Under the pieces are notes generated by a model. That model was not told the DNA's origin. It made no database searches and saw only the letters and a program-made list of their open reading frames with translations. From Mycetocola lacteus (GTDB taxonomy: Bacteria; Actinomycetota; Actinomycetes; Actinomycetales; Microbacteriaceae), in assembly GCF_003667575.1 (NCBI RefSeq), contig NZ_RCUY01000011.1, positions 280,344-344,343 of the forward strand: a DNA stretch of 64,000 nucleotides. The letters are read 5' to 3'. Of this stretch, positions 18,730 to 28,201 are shown piece after piece. Positions within the stretch are counted from its first letter, which is position 1. Each line of letters begins with the position of its first letter. A program made the position numbers and the translations under genes.

Positions 18730-21700
18730 CTACTCCTTGGTCGCCCGGGTGATCGGGAACAGCGCGTCCAGCAGCGTGTAGACCCAGTCGATCAGGTCAC
18801 CATCGGACAGAGCCTCGCCGTCGATCCGCGGCTGCGGCAGCACCAGGGCGTCGCCGCCGGCCAGCAGCTTGGCCTGCGGATACATCCGGCGCAGGCGTGC
18901 CTGCAGCGAATCGGGCAGGTGCGCCGGGGCGATGCGGAGGTTGGGTCCCATCGTGATCACGTCCGAGAGCCCCGAAGCCTGGGCCCGGCGCCGCAGCTTG
19001 GAGACCGCGATCAGGTTGCGCACCTCAAGCGGCGGGGTCCCGTAGCGATCCTGCAGCTCCTCAACCACCAGGTCGATCCGATCCTCATCGGTGATCTTGG
19101 CCGAGGAAGCCGCGCTGGAAAGCTTCTGGTACGCCTCCAGACGCAGACGCTCGCTATCCACATAGTCCTCGGGGATGTGGGCATCGATCGGCAGCTCAAG
19201 ACGGAGCTCGGTCGGACCGGTGGTGTCCTCGCCGCGGAACGTGTTGACGGCCTCGCCGATCATCCGCAGATAGAGGTCGAACCCGACCCCGGCGATGTGC
19301 CCGGCCTGCTCACCACCGAGCATGTTTCCGGCACCACGGATCTCCAGATCCTTGAGCGCGACCTGCATGCCCGAGCCCAGCTCGTTATTGGCGGCGATCG
19401 TGGAGAGTCGATCATGCGCGGTCTCGGAGAGTGGCTTGGCGGGATCGTAGAGGAAGTACGCGTACGCACGCTCGCGCCCACGCCCCACCCGTCCACGCAG
19501 CTGGTGCAGCTGGCTCAGACCGTACTTATCGGCGCGGTCGATGATGATCGTGTTGGCGTTGGAGATATCCAGGCCGGTTTCGATGATCGTGGTACACACC
19601 AGAACGTCAAACTTCCGCTCCCAGAAGTCGACCACCACCTGCTCCAGCTGATGCTCGGAAAGCTTTCCGTGCGCCACCGCGATGCGCGCTTCGGGCACCA
19701 GTTCGGCCAGGTGGGAGGCCACCCGGCTGATGCTCTGCACGCGGTTATGGACAAAGAAGATCTGGCCCTCACGCAACAGTTCACGCCGGATCGAGGCCGC
19801 GACCTGCTTGTCGTTATAGGGACCGACAAAGCTCAGCACCGGCTGACGCTCCTCGGGCGGGGTCGCCAGCGTCGACATCTCACGGATCCCGGTCACCGCC
19901 ATCTCCAGGGTGCGCGGGATCGGGGTTGCACTCATCGCCAGGATGTCCACATTGGTCTTGAGCTTTTTCAGCTTGTCCTTGTGCTCGACACCGAAACGCT
20001 GCTCCTCATCGATGATGACCAGGCCCAGGTCCTTGAAGAGCACATTGTCGGTGAGCAGGCGGTGGGTACCGATCACGATATCCACGGTCCCGGACTCGAG
20101 CCCGGCGATGATCTCCTTGGCTTCCTTGGCGGTTTGGAAACGGCTGAGCGCGCGCAGGTGAATCGGGAAGCCCGCATAACGCTCGGCAAAGGTCTCGAAG
20201 TGCTGCTTGACCAGCAGCGTGGTGGGCACCAGCACCGCGACCTGCTTGCCGTCCTGAATCGCCTTAAACGCCGCGCGCACGGCAACCTCGGTCTTACCAA
20301 AGCCCACGTCGCCGGAGAGTAGACGATCCATCGGGATCGGCTTTTCCATATCGGACTTGACCTCGCTGATGGTGGTCAGCTGGTCGGGGGTTTCGGGGTA
20401 CGGGAACGCCTCCTCCAGCTCACGCTGCCAGGGTGTGTCGGGCCCGAACGCGTGGCCCACGCTGTTCATCCGGGCCGAGTAGAGCTTCACCAGCTCCACC
20501 GCGATGTCTCGCACGGCCTTGCGCGCCTTGGACTTGGCCTGGGACCAGTCCGAACCGCCCATCTTGGACAGCTGCGGGGCCTCGCCGCCCACGTAGCGCG
20601 AGAGCAGGTCGAGCTGATCGGTGGGTACCAGGAGCTTATCGCCGGGGTAGCCACGCTTATTCGGGGCGTACTCCAGCACCAGGTATTCGCGCAGCGACTT
20701 GATCGGGTTGCGCCCGCCGGTCGAGACCGTACGCTGGGTCATCTCCACGAAGCGTCCGATGCCGTGGGTCTGGTGCACCACGTGGTCGCCGGGGTTGAGC
20801 TGGAGCGGATCCACCACGTTGCGGCGACGCGAGGCCAGCTTCTTGACCGCGCGGGAGTCGTAGCCCACCGCGCGACCGTAGAACTCGGCCTCGCTGATCA
20901 GGCCCAGGTTGATCTCGGTCATCTCGAAGCCGTGGTCCAGGCTCGCCTGGACCAGGAACGCGACACCGGTTTCCAGCTCGGCGGGCAGCTCGGTCACGAT
21001 GCGGGCGGCAAGGCCGGCTTCGCTCAGGACGTCGCGGGCACGCTCCAGAAGGCCCTGTCCGCCGGCGGTCACCACAACCGACCAGCCCGCGCGCAGGCGC
21101 TCACCCACGTGGGCGATCGCCCCCTCGACATTTCCGGCGAAGCTCGGCACGGTCTCGGCCTCTACCCGTACCTCAAGCAGCGCATCGATGTCGATATCGC
21201 CGCCCACGGGACCCTGCTGGAAGGAGCTGAACGTCCACCAGGGGTGGTCGGTATTGGGCTCGCCGGGGCGGGAATACTTGAGCGAGTCGCGCAGGGTGCC
21301 CAGGGTGATGAACTCTCCCCCGCCCAGATCGATCGGCGCTCCGGCCCCCGCGGTTGCCGCGCTCCAGGCGGCGGCCAGGAACTCGCGGTTGGTTTCGGCG
21401 AGGCTGATCGCCCGGGTGGTGACCCGCTCGGGCGAGGCCACCGCGACCGCGGTTCCCGCCGGGAGGTAGTGGCCCACGTTGACCAGGCGTTCCAGCAGCG
21501 CCGGAGCCAGGGACTCCATGCCCTCGACCGGGATGCCCTCGCCGATCTTTTCCAGCATGCCCGAGATGCCGGGGAACTCATGCTGCATCTCGCGGGCGCG
21601 CTGACGCACCGGGGCCGTCAGCAGCAGCTCGCGGGCCGGTGCCAGTTCGATTCCCGGCAGGTCCTCCTCTTGGGAGCGCTGATCGGCCACCGAGAAGCGG

Positions 21701-22332
21701 CGGATCTGCTCGACCTCATCACCGAAGAAGTCGACTCGGAAAGGATGGTCGGCCGTGGGCGGGAAGACGTCCAGGATGCCTCCGCGCAGCGCAAACTCCC
21801 CGCGCCGCGCCACCAGGTCTACCCGCACATAGGCGGCCTCAACCAGCCGGGCGGCCAGCTCCTGGAGGTCGTGACCGCGCGCCCCGGCAACCAGCGAGAT
21901 GGGGGCGGCATCGGCGAGGTTTTCGGCCAGCGGCTGGAGGGCCGCACGCACCGAGGCCACCACGATCAGCGTACGCTCGCCATCCCAGGTGCGCAGTGCC
22001 CGCAGGGCGGCCAGACGCCTACCGACGATCTCGGTGGACGGGCTCAGGCGCTCATGCGGCAGCGTCTCCCAGGCCGGGAAGTCGACGATATCGCCACCGG
22101 GCAGGAGCGCGCGGAGGCTCGCGATCAGCGACTCCGAGTCGCGTCCGGTCGCGGTGATCGCCAGCACCACCGGCGGGGCACCCGCCTCACGACGGCGTTC
22201 AACCAGCCCGGCAATCAGCGGGGCGGTCAGGCCCTCGGCGACCGAGAAATCGGCATCGCGCGGGGCATAGTCCAGGGCAGCGGAAAATGAGGGCGCGCCA
22301 GAAAGCGCTGAAATCAGACCCGAAAGCATCAC
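18730..22332 (-). CDS. mfd: Transcription-repair coupling factor Mfd
   Basis: A DNA translocase of 1200 residues that removes RNA polymerase stalled at lesions and recruits UvrA. The N-terminal UvrB-like module is present (FPAWETLPHERLSP, RRGEFALRGGILDVFPPT). A CarD-like RNA-polymerase-interacting domain follows (PGDHVVHQTHGIGRFVEM). The RecG-like motor has Walker A SGDVGFGKTEVA, Walker B IDEEQRFGV, SATPIPRTLEMA and RGRVGRGRERAYAY. The C-terminal region matches the TRCF domain (RLELPIDAHIPEDYV). The length is typical. The start may be the GTG at 22332 or the adjacent ATG at 22329; no clear ribosome binding site separates them. Confidence 0.97.
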   Translation of the reverse strand: MMLSGLISALSGAPSFSAALDYAPRDADFSVAEGLTAPLIAGLVERRREAGAPPVVLAITATGRDSESLIASLRALLPGGDIVDFPAWETLPHERLSPSTEIVGRRLAALRALRTWDGERTLIVVASVRAALQPLAENLADAAPISLVAGARGHDLQELAARLVEAAYVRVDLVARRGEFALRGGILDVFPPTADHPFRVDFFGDEVEQIRRFSVADQRSQEEDLPGIELAPARELLLTAPVRQRAREMQHEFPGISGMLEKIGEGIPVEGMESLAPALLERLVNVGHYLPAGTAVAVASPERVTTRAISLAETNREFLAAAWSAATAGAGAPIDLGGGEFITLGTLRDSLKYSRPGEPNTDHPWWTFSSFQQGPVGGDIDIDALLEVRVEAETVPSFAGNVEGAIAHVGERLRAGWSVVVTAGGQGLLERARDVLSEAGLAARIVTELPAELETGVAFLVQASLDHGFEMTEINLGLISEAEFYGRAVGYDSRAVKKLASRRRNVVDPLQLNPGDHVVHQTHGIGRFVEMTQRTVSTGGRNPIKSLREYLVLEYAPNKRGYPGDKLLVPTDQLDLLSRYVGGEAPQLSKMGGSDWSQAKSKARKAVRDIAVELVKLYSARMNSVGHAFGPDTPWQRELEEAFPYPETPDQLTTISEVKSDMEKPIPMDRLLSGDVGFGKTEVAVRAAFKAIQDGKQVAVLVPTTLLVKQHFETFAERYAGFPIHLRALSRFQTAKEAKEIIAGLESGTVDIVIGTHRLLTDNVLFKDLGLVIIDEEQRFGVEHKDKLKKLKTNVDILAMSATPIPRTLEMAVTGIREMSTLATPPEERQPVLSFVGPYNDKQVAASIRRELLREGQIFFVHNRVQSISRVASHLAELVPEARIAVAHGKLSEHQLEQVVVDFWERKFDVLVCTTIIETGLDISNANTIIIDRADKYGLSQLHQLRGRVGRGRERAYAYFLYDPAKPLSETAHDRLSTIAANNELGSGMQVALKDLEIRGAGNMLGGEQAGHIAGVGFDLYLRMIGEAVNTFRGEDTTGPTELRLELPIDAHIPEDYVDSERLRLEAYQKLSSAASSAKITDEDRIDLVVEELQDRYGTPPLEVRNLIAVSKLRRRAQASGLSDVITMGPNLRIAPAHLPDSLQARLRRMYPQAKLLAGGDALVLPQPRIDGEALSDGDLIDWVYTLLDALFPITRATKE

Positions 22333-22771
22333 CGAGTAATTCTAGACGGCACCGGTGACATCGGCATCCGCCGTTCCTGTGCCCTGAGCGAAACCACAAT
22401 CGACGAACAGCCGAGTGATTTTACACCCAAGGTCTCTAGATAGTGCCTGCTATCCAGCAAAAGCGCCCGAACTGAGCCCCTGCGCGACGCGTTGCCAAAC
22501 TCCACTCAAGCATTCGTTTCCCGCATAAACACCTCCCCAATGCGCCCTTACCAAGTGGAAAACACGCCAATTTTGGAGAGGAATCCCCGCCACCGCGACA
22601 CCAAACATGCATGCATCATCCACGCCGAAAACCATGCAGTGAAATGCGACAGCTTATGGTTCATTTGGTGCCAGGATTCACCCACTGTCGGGGGAGGCAG
22701 GGAATCATGGTGTGAACATCCACCCGATCAGCGTTGATCATCACCCCGTCCCCCGGCGAAAGTTGAACCGC
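22333..22771. other. Intergenic region between mfd and the NTF2-like gene
   Basis: About 440 bases separate two divergent genes and must hold both promoters. It looks less GC-rich than its surroundings and contains a small ATGCATGCAT palindrome around 22606-22615. A 61-codon open frame on the minus strand (22450-22635) has no ribosome binding site or recognisable product and is probably not a gene. I see no RNA structure I can name. Confidence 0.4.
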
Positions 22772-23128
22772 ATGACCCTCTCGGCCACCCTCGAAAACGC
22801 AACCGATCTTCCCGCGGTCATCACCGAATTTGTCGCATCGGCGGTGCTCCCCGACCCGACCCCGCTGCTGGCGCTGGTCACCGAGGACGCCCGGATCACC
22901 GATCACAATGACGAGTACGTGGGCGACGGTGAACTCCTGCGCTGGGCGCACCAGTTCACCGAGCGCCGCGTGAGCGCCCAGCACTTTGGGGTTGAGCGCG
23001 ACGCCCACGGCATCACGCTGCTCTACCGCATCAACACCGACAGTCCCGAGGGGCCCACGGTCCGTCGCTTCCGGTTTACCCTGAACGCGGCCCGAGACCG
23101 GGTAGCAAACCTCACCGTCACCGACTAA
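22772..23128 (+). CDS. NTF2/SnoaL-like fold protein
   Basis: The ATG at 22772, with GAAAG upstream, gives 118 residues; the frame is open 20 codons further upstream. The sequence (ITEFVASAVLPDPTPLLALVTEDARITDHNDEYVGD as a region, about 15-50, then LLRWAHQF and a run of beta strands ending FRFTLNAARDRVANLTVTD) fits the SnoaL-like NTF2 fold found in small stress or polyketide-cyclase-like proteins. No catalytic residue or substrate can be assigned. It is a single gene with a strong terminator. Confidence 0.75.
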   Translation: MTLSATLENATDLPAVITEFVASAVLPDPTPLLALVTEDARITDHNDEYVGDGELLRWAHQFTERRVSAQHFGVERDAHGITLLYRINTDSPEGPTVRRFRFTLNAARDRVANLTVTD

Positions 23129-23140
23129 ACGGCGAATCCA

Positions 23141-23172
23141 CAACGGCCTCCTTCCTCGGAAGGAGGCCGTTG
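23141..23172. terminator. Bidirectional terminator between the NTF2-like gene and pth
   Basis: CAACGGCCTCCTTCC (23141-23155) pairs perfectly with GGAAGGAGGCCGTTG (23158-23172) around a tiny loop, between converging genes. Confidence 0.85.
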
Positions 23173-23197
23173 GTCGTAATGCGGGTGGTGCCGGGAC

Positions 23198-23785
23198 CTA
23201 GCCGCGGCTGTGGAACTTCTGCTGTGCGGCGGTCAGCCCCTCGGTAGCCACCAGTTCGGTGGCGTCGGCGGCATCGGCAATGAGGATGGGCAGGGTCTCC
23301 CGCTCGGCCGCGGTGAACGGTGCCAACACAAAGTCGGCCGGGTCCTGCCGCCCCACCGGACGCCCCACCCCCGTACGCACCCGGATAAACTCCGGGGTTC
23401 CCAGGGCCGCGGCGATATCGCGCAGCCCGTTGTGGCCGCCGTGCCCGCCGCCGATCTTCAGCTTGATGCTGTCGAAGGGGATGTCCATCTCATCGTGGAT
23501 GACGATGATTCGCTCCGGCGGGATCGAGTAGAACGAGGCCAGTGCCGCGGTCTGCTTCCCCGAGACGTTCATGAAGCTGGTCAGGGTCGCCACGATGAGC
23601 TTGGGTCCGCCCGGGGCCAGGAAGCCCTCGGCCACCAGGGCCGCACTGCGGTGCCGCTTGAGCTGCTGCCCGAGCCGGCCGGCCAGCTCGGCGATCACCA
23701 TCTGTCCGATGTTGTGCCGAGTGCGCTCATAGCGTGGGCCGGGGTTGCCGAGTCCGATCACCAGCCAGGTGTTTGCTGCAGCCAT
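23198..23785 (-). CDS. pth: Peptidyl-tRNA hydrolase
   Basis: A 195-residue Pth enzyme that releases peptides from peptidyl-tRNA shed by stalled ribosomes. Signatures: WLVIGLGNPGPRYERTRHNIG (about 7-27, with the catalytic His in RTRHNIG), TSFMNVSGK with its tRNA-binding Asn, HDEMDIPF with catalytic Asp, and GGGHGGHNGLRDI. The ATG at 23785 gives the normal N-terminus; the ribosome binding site is poor, and the frame is open 30 codons further upstream. It follows rplY, the usual actinobacterial pairing, but a hairpin with a T-run lies between them. Confidence 0.96.
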   Translation of the reverse strand: MAAANTWLVIGLGNPGPRYERTRHNIGQMVIAELAGRLGQQLKRHRSAALVAEGFLAPGGPKLIVATLTSFMNVSGKQTAALASFYSIPPERIIVIHDEMDIPFDSIKLKIGGGHGGHNGLRDIAAALGTPEFIRVRTGVGRPVGRQDPADFVLAPFTAAERETLPILIADAADATELVATEGLTAAQQKFHSRG

Positions 23786-23877
23786 GTTCTGTGTCCGTGC
23801 TCCCAAAAAAACGTGCCACCAGCGGCGAGGATGCGCCGAATCTGTCATGTGTCCAGGGTAGCGCGGTTCCCCCACCC

Positions 23878-23918
23878 AAAAAACGCGCCCCGCCCTCCAC
23901 CAGGGAGAACGGGGCGCG
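23878..23918 (-). terminator. Rho-independent terminator after rplY
   Basis: CGCGCCCCG (23884-23892) pairs with CGGGGCGCG (23910-23918). In the minus-strand reading direction it is followed by six T residues (23878-23883). It separates rplY from pth. Confidence 0.85.
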
Positions 23919-23934
23919 CAGGTAAGCGCGAGAA

Positions 23935-24519
23935 CTACTCGGCGGCAGCCTCGGTGGCCTCGTCCTCGGCGGGAGCGGCCGGAGCGGCGGCAACCTGGAC
24001 GATCAGCAGGTCTGCGTCGTCAACGAGCTCGGCACCCTCGGGCAGAACGACGTCCTTGGCGTGGACGTGCTGTCCCTCCTCGGCACCGGCGATCGAAACC
24101 ACAACGTTCGCGGGGATGTTGGTTGCGGCAACCAGCAGACGCAGGGTGTTGGTCTCAACGTTTGCCAGGGTGCCCGGAGCCGAGTCGCCCTCAACGTGAA
24201 CGGGGATCTCAACCTCGACCTTTTCACCCTTCACAACAACCGCCAGGTCGATGTGCTCGATGATGCGCAGAACCGGGTCCTTCTGAACCTCGCGCACGAG
24301 AACGAGCTCCTCGGTGCCCTCGATGTTCAGGTTGATCAGGGCGTTGGTGTGACGCACGATCAGGCCGGTGGCGTGGGTGGGCAGCGACACGTGCTTGGGC
24401 TCGGTGCCGTGACCGTAGATGACGGCGGGGATCTTGCCGGCGGCGCGCAGCTTGCGGGCGGCACCCTTACCGAAAGAGGTACGCAGTTCGGCGTCCAGGT
24501 TTACGCTGTTGTCAGCCAT
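23935..24519 (-). CDS. rplY: 50S ribosomal protein bL25 (Ctc/TL5 form)
   Basis: A 194-residue long form of bL25, the 5S-rRNA-binding protein. The N-terminal L25 domain (about 5-92: RTSFGKGAARKLRAAGKIPAVIYG, given as a region, and VREVQKDPVLRIIEHIDL) is followed by the beta-rich TL5 domain and an acidic Ala/Glu tail (APAAPAEDEATEAAAE). AAGGAG sits 6 bases before the ATG. It lies upstream of pth on the same strand with a terminator between, so attenuation of pth is likely. Confidence 0.96.
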   Translation of the reverse strand: MADNSVNLDAELRTSFGKGAARKLRAAGKIPAVIYGHGTEPKHVSLPTHATGLIVRHTNALINLNIEGTEELVLVREVQKDPVLRIIEHIDLAVVVKGEKVEVEIPVHVEGDSAPGTLANVETNTLRLLVAATNIPANVVVSIAGAEEGQHVHAKDVVLPEGAELVDDADLLIVQVAAAPAAPAEDEATEAAAE

Positions 24520-24715
24520 AATTACTCCTTGATGTGGCGGGCCTCGGGGACCCGGATGGTTTCAACTCGAACGCATATCAGCGTGAGGAAAAGCCGAGGC
24601 CTTGCCCACCGCGTCGATAACGGCTTATCCCGAAGGACAGCCCTCGCCGAAGTTCAGCGCCTAGTCTAACCGAGTTTTCCCGGCGAGTGTGAATCGTCGG
24701 GCCCGGGACGGCGAC

Positions 24716-24746
24716 GGCCGCACCATCCGGGAGGGATGGTGCGGCC
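24716..24746 (-). terminator. Terminator of the hexuronate operon
   Basis: GGCCGCACCATCC (24716-24728) pairs perfectly with GGATGGTGCGGCC (24734-24746), 21 bases past the uxuB stop. Confidence 0.8.
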
Positions 24747-24766
24747 GCCTTGCGATTCGGGATCGG

Positions 24767-26182
24767 TCAGGATTCAATCGCCTGCAGCCCAAAAACCTCG
24801 CGTAGGTCCGGGGCCAGGATCCCCAGCACGTCCTCGACACCCAGGCTTCCCGCCTCAATCCCCGCACCCAGCGGAGCGGACTCGGCGTCCGGGGTGTCCG
24901 CTTGGCCCAGATAGGCGATCCACTCCTCCACGATCGGGATCGCGCTGGTACCCACGCCAAGCCCCGCGGCGCGGCGTGCTCGCACCACGTCAAAAATCCG
25001 TGGCGGCAGCTTATGGGCACCGCCCAGGGCAATCTGGGCCAGGTGGTGCCGGATTCGCGGGTTAGAGAAGCGCTCACGCAGTGCGGCCCGGGCTGCATCG
25101 ATCTCGTGCTCACTCTGCGGCAGCACCTCGGCGGCCTCGGACCACAGGGTCTCCAGGCGTTCGGCGAGCTCGGGATCGGCGAAGGCGGCGTCCACGGTCC
25201 GGTGTCCGCGCGCCAGTCCCGCATAGGCCAGCATCGAGTGTCCGGCGTTGAGGAGCCAGAGTTTGCGCCGCTCATGGGGCTCGATCTCATCCACAAAGCG
25301 CACGCCGGCTTGCTCCCAGGCCGGACGACCGGCCGGGAAGTCTCCGGCGATGATCCACTCGGCAAACGGCTCAGTCACGATGACCGCGGCGTCCGCGAGT
25401 CCCGTGTGCTCGGCTACCTCACGGCGATCGGCATCGGTGGTGGCCGGGGTGATTCGATCCACCATCGACGACACAAACGAGACGTTGTCCCGGATCCACG
25501 CAGCCAGGGCCGGGTCCACCCGGGTGGCCAGGTCCAGCACCACCGCGCGGGTGACCGCACCGTTGTCGGCGAGGTTGTCGCAGCTGAGGATTGCGATCGG
25601 CCCGGCATCCGCGTCGCGGCGGGCACGCAGCCCGTCCACGATCCGGCCCGGTGCGCTCACACAGCCCGGAGCGGATGCGGCTCGGCGTCCGTCCGGTCCG
25701 CCTTGATCTCGGGCCGGGTTCGAAGCCGAAACCGCCGCCCTCAGGACCTCGATATCGGCCGCCACATCGGGATCGGCCAGATTCAGGGTCCCGTCCGGGC
25801 CACGCCGGTAACCCGCCTCGGTGATCGTCAGGCTGAGGATCGCGGTGTCCGGATCGGCCAGTCGGGCACGCCAGCGCGCGGTGTCATTACCGTCGCTGGC
25901 TCGGGCAATCGACTCGACCCGCTCATACGTGTCCCCGGATGCCGCCCGCACCACCAGCGTAAACACGCCATCCTGGGCCGCCAGAATCTCGGCCTGCGCG
26001 GGCGAGCGTCCGGTGAACGATTCGATCCCCCAGTCCCCCGGATTCTCGCGCTGCACCAGCTCGGTGTACCAGGCCTGGTGGGCACGGTGGAACGCGCCGA
26101 GGCCCAGGTGGGCGATCCGGATGCGGGGGTGCGGCCGGGTCCGGGTGGGTACCCGGTCCCCGGCCGCGGCGGAGCTAGTCAC
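24767..26182 (-). CDS. uxuB: Fructuronate reductase / mannitol dehydrogenase family
   Basis: The probable start is the GTG at 26182, which overlaps the end of the preceding gene by 8 bases, giving 471 residues. The NAD-binding N-terminus IRIAHLGLGAFHRAHQAWYT, the SCDNLADNGAVTRAVV motif, SFVSSMVDRITPAT and KLWLLNAGHSMLAYAGL, including the catalytic Lys of the polyol-specific long-chain dehydrogenases, identify the mannitol dehydrogenase family. The context (UxaC and ManD in the same region) favours D-fructuronate to D-mannonate reduction over mannitol oxidation; that choice is inference. A poorly conserved Arg/Ala stretch near residues 175-205 looks like an insertion. Last gene of the operon. 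Confidence 0.85.
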   Translation of the reverse strand: MTSSAAAGDRVPTRTRPHPRIRIAHLGLGAFHRAHQAWYTELVQRENPGDWGIESFTGRSPAQAEILAAQDGVFTLVVRAASGDTYERVESIARASDGNDTARWRARLADPDTAILSLTITEAGYRRGPDGTLNLADPDVAADIEVLRAAVSASNPARDQGGPDGRRAASAPGCVSAPGRIVDGLRARRDADAGPIAILSCDNLADNGAVTRAVVLDLATRVDPALAAWIRDNVSFVSSMVDRITPATTDADRREVAEHTGLADAAVIVTEPFAEWIIAGDFPAGRPAWEQAGVRFVDEIEPHERRKLWLLNAGHSMLAYAGLARGHRTVDAAFADPELAERLETLWSEAAEVLPQSEHEIDAARAALRERFSNPRIRHHLAQIALGGAHKLPPRIFDVVRARRAAGLGVGTSAIPIVEEWIAYLGQADTPDAESAPLGAGIEAGSLGVEDVLGILAPDLREVFGLQAIES

Positions 26183-27038
26183 GCGAACCCGCCTGCGCGG
26201 CCTCGACCAGGCCGCGCACGTAGGCGAGGTTCTCGGCGGTGCGCTGCTCAAGCGGGACCTCGGTGGAGAAGTCCTCGAGGGTGATCCAGCCGTCATAGCC
26301 AAAGGTCACCAGATCGCGTACGTATCCGGCGAGGTCTGCCTGTCCGGCGCGCAGGGTGGTCCACTCATGACGCCAGACGTGGGTGCCGTCCTGCTCCACG
26401 TGATCCACCACCCACCGGGCGTTTTTGATGTGCACGTGTGCCAGGTACTCCCCGAGCAGCTGGAAGCCGGCCAGGTGGTTTTCGAAGCCCTCGTTGACCA
26501 GGTTTCCCACGTCGTGGATCACCCCGACAAACTGCGGGTTCAGCCCCTCGACCAGGCGGCGCGCGGCCGAGGCCGACGGGGTGATGGTCTCGTGGTGCAG
26601 CTCAACCAGCGCCTTGACGCCGTGCTTTTCGGCCACCGTCACGATGTATTCCAGGTTGGTGCGGGCCTGGGCAAACAGGTCCGCGTAGTTGCGTCCATCC
26701 ACCCGCGGCATCGCGATGCGCACCTGGGTCGCGCCGACGGCGGCGGTTGCGGCGAGCATCCGCTCGGCATCCACCCGGTTTTCCAGCTGGGCGTACCCGC
26801 CGATGCCGGAGAACTCCAGACGGTTGGCGGTGGTGATCTCGCGGATCTGATCGAGGTGGTCCTCGAGTCCGGTCATCGGCCAGGTCGCGCGGTTTCCGGC
26901 CCAGAATCCGGGCGGGGTGGCCTCGTCCTGGTCGGTGATGCGCCACTCGATGCCGTCCCAGCCCTGGGCGGCCAGGATCTGGGCGGCCTCTGCCGGGGTC
27001 CAATCGGGGGTCGAGGCGGTGAATACCGAATACTTCAT
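26175..27038 (-). CDS. TIM-barrel sugar phosphate isomerase/epimerase family protein
   Basis: A 287-residue AP-endonuclease-family-2 barrel. It begins KYSVFTASTPDWTPAEAAQ and carries metal-ligand type motifs along the barrel: VELHHETITPSA, GVIHDVGNLVNEG, HVHIKNARW and a closing ITLEDFSTE. Members isomerise or epimerise sugars, or eliminate the aglycone from 3-keto-glycosides. Its start codon overlaps the stop of the Gfo/Idh gene (ATGA) and its end overlaps uxuB, so the three are translated together. The exact reaction is unknown. Confidence 0.85.
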   Translation of the reverse strand: MKYSVFTASTPDWTPAEAAQILAAQGWDGIEWRITDQDEATPPGFWAGNRATWPMTGLEDHLDQIREITTANRLEFSGIGGYAQLENRVDAERMLAATAAVGATQVRIAMPRVDGRNYADLFAQARTNLEYIVTVAEKHGVKALVELHHETITPSASAARRLVEGLNPQFVGVIHDVGNLVNEGFENHLAGFQLLGEYLAHVHIKNARWVVDHVEQDGTHVWRHEWTTLRAGQADLAGYVRDLVTFGYDGWITLEDFSTEVPLEQRTAENLAYVRGLVEAAQAGSRD

Positions 27039-28201
27039 GATGCGCGTCCCGTCGTCAGGGTGAGGTCGTCATATTTTCCGGCGAGCACGTCGGCGAACAG
27101 CACCGCGGTGCCCAGGGTCGCCGAGGCGTACATCGCGTGCACGAGTGCGAGCGAGTGGGTCGCGTCGCGGGCGGTGATGCCCGGGTCACGGCCGTCCCGC
27201 AGCGCGGCGGCGATGTCGTCATACTGCCGGGTGTGGGCGGCGAGGAAGTCGCCGTCCTCCCGCGGGGAGGTGGAGAGCTGACCGGCGTCGATGACCTCGG
27301 CTGCCTGGTTCGCGGTGCCCACCGCGCTCAACCCGGTTCCGGGAATCAGGTCGGCGCCGCCGGCCGCGTGGAAGTACTCCAGGCGGTCGTTGTCGATCAC
27401 CGCGGAGCCGCGCGAGCCGAGCACCTGCAGGCGGGTATTCAGCCCCGGGTAGGCGGCCGTGGTGCAGTGGATCACGCCGAGGGCACCGGATTCGAACGCG
27501 ACCGTGGCCACCGCGATGTCCTCAACCTCGATCCGCTCGTGGGCGAGCAGTGCGGTGCGGGCGTAGACCTCCACCGGGGTGCCGAGGGTCCAGCGCAGCA
27601 GGTCCACGGTGTGCACACCCTGGTTCATCACCGCGCCGCCACCGTCGAGTTCCCAGGTGCCACGCCAGTTACCGCTGTCGTAGTAGTCCTGTCCGCGCCA
27701 CCAGGCCACGGTGGCCGAACCCGAGGTGACCCGCCCGAAGCGGCCCGCATCGATGGCCTGCTTGACCAGCACGCTGGCCGGATCGAAGCGGTGCTGGGAG
27801 ATGACGCTGACGATCAGTCCGCGCTCGGCGGCCTCATCGGCCAGGTCGGCGATGCGGCGAGCGCGCACCAGGTCCACGTCGATCGGCTTCTCGATCACCA
27901 CGTGCACGCCGGCGGCGAGTGCTTCCCGGGCCGCGTCTACGTGCAGACCGCTGGGGGTCGTGATGACCACCAGGTCGATGTCTCCGGCCTCAAGCGCCTC
28001 GGTCAGGGTCGCGAAGGTGCGCGGACGCTCCACCGGATACTCGGTGGGCAGCAGGTCGGCGAGGGTGGTGAGGGCTTCGGGGAAGACATCCACCAGCGCG
28101 CTCACGGTGAAGGCCTCGTGGGCCGCCAGGACGCGGGCGTGGTGGGTGCCGATCACGCCGCAGCCGATGATGACGGCACGGGTGGGTGTTGCGGTGGTCA
28201 T
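27035..28201 (-). CDS. Gfo/Idh/MocA family oxidoreductase
   Basis: A 388-residue NAD(P)-dependent sugar dehydrogenase. The Rossmann fold VIIGCGVIGTHHARVLAAH lies at about 10-28. The EKPIDVDLVRARRI motif near 103 carries the Lys of the conserved EKP. The C-terminal Gfo/Idh domain includes GGAVMNQGVHTVDLLRWTLG, with the characteristic His-Asp-like pair. It sits between two epimerase-like barrel genes with 4-base overlaps on both sides, a layout seen for pathways that oxidise a sugar at C3 before cleavage. The substrate is unassigned; a glucuronide or uronate is likely from context. Confidence 0.9.
   Translation of the reverse strand: MTTATPTRAVIIGCGVIGTHHARVLAAHEAFTVSALVDVFPEALTTLADLLPTEYPVERPRTFATLTEALEAGDIDLVVITTPSGLHVDAAREALAAGVHVVIEKPIDVDLVRARRIADLADEAAERGLIVSVISQHRFDPASVLVKQAIDAGRFGRVTSGSATVAWWRGQDYYDSGNWRGTWELDGGGAVMNQGVHTVDLLRWTLGTPVEVYARTALLAHERIEVEDIAVATVAFESGALGVIHCTTAAYPGLNTRLQVLGSRGSAVIDNDRLEYFHAAGGADLIPGTGLSAVGTANQAAEVIDAGQLSTSPREDGDFLAAHTRQYDDIAAALRDGRDPGITARDATHSLALVHAMYASATLGTAVLFADVLAGKYDDLTLTTGRAS

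Noticed and set aside
20452-22290. A 612-codon open frame antisense to mfd
   Set aside because: It arises from GC-rich third positions of mfd; no recognisable domain or ribosome binding site.
22450-22635. A 61-codon minus-strand open frame between mfd and the NTF2-like gene
   Set aside because: No ribosome binding site, no family resemblance and no conserved neighbour relation visible.
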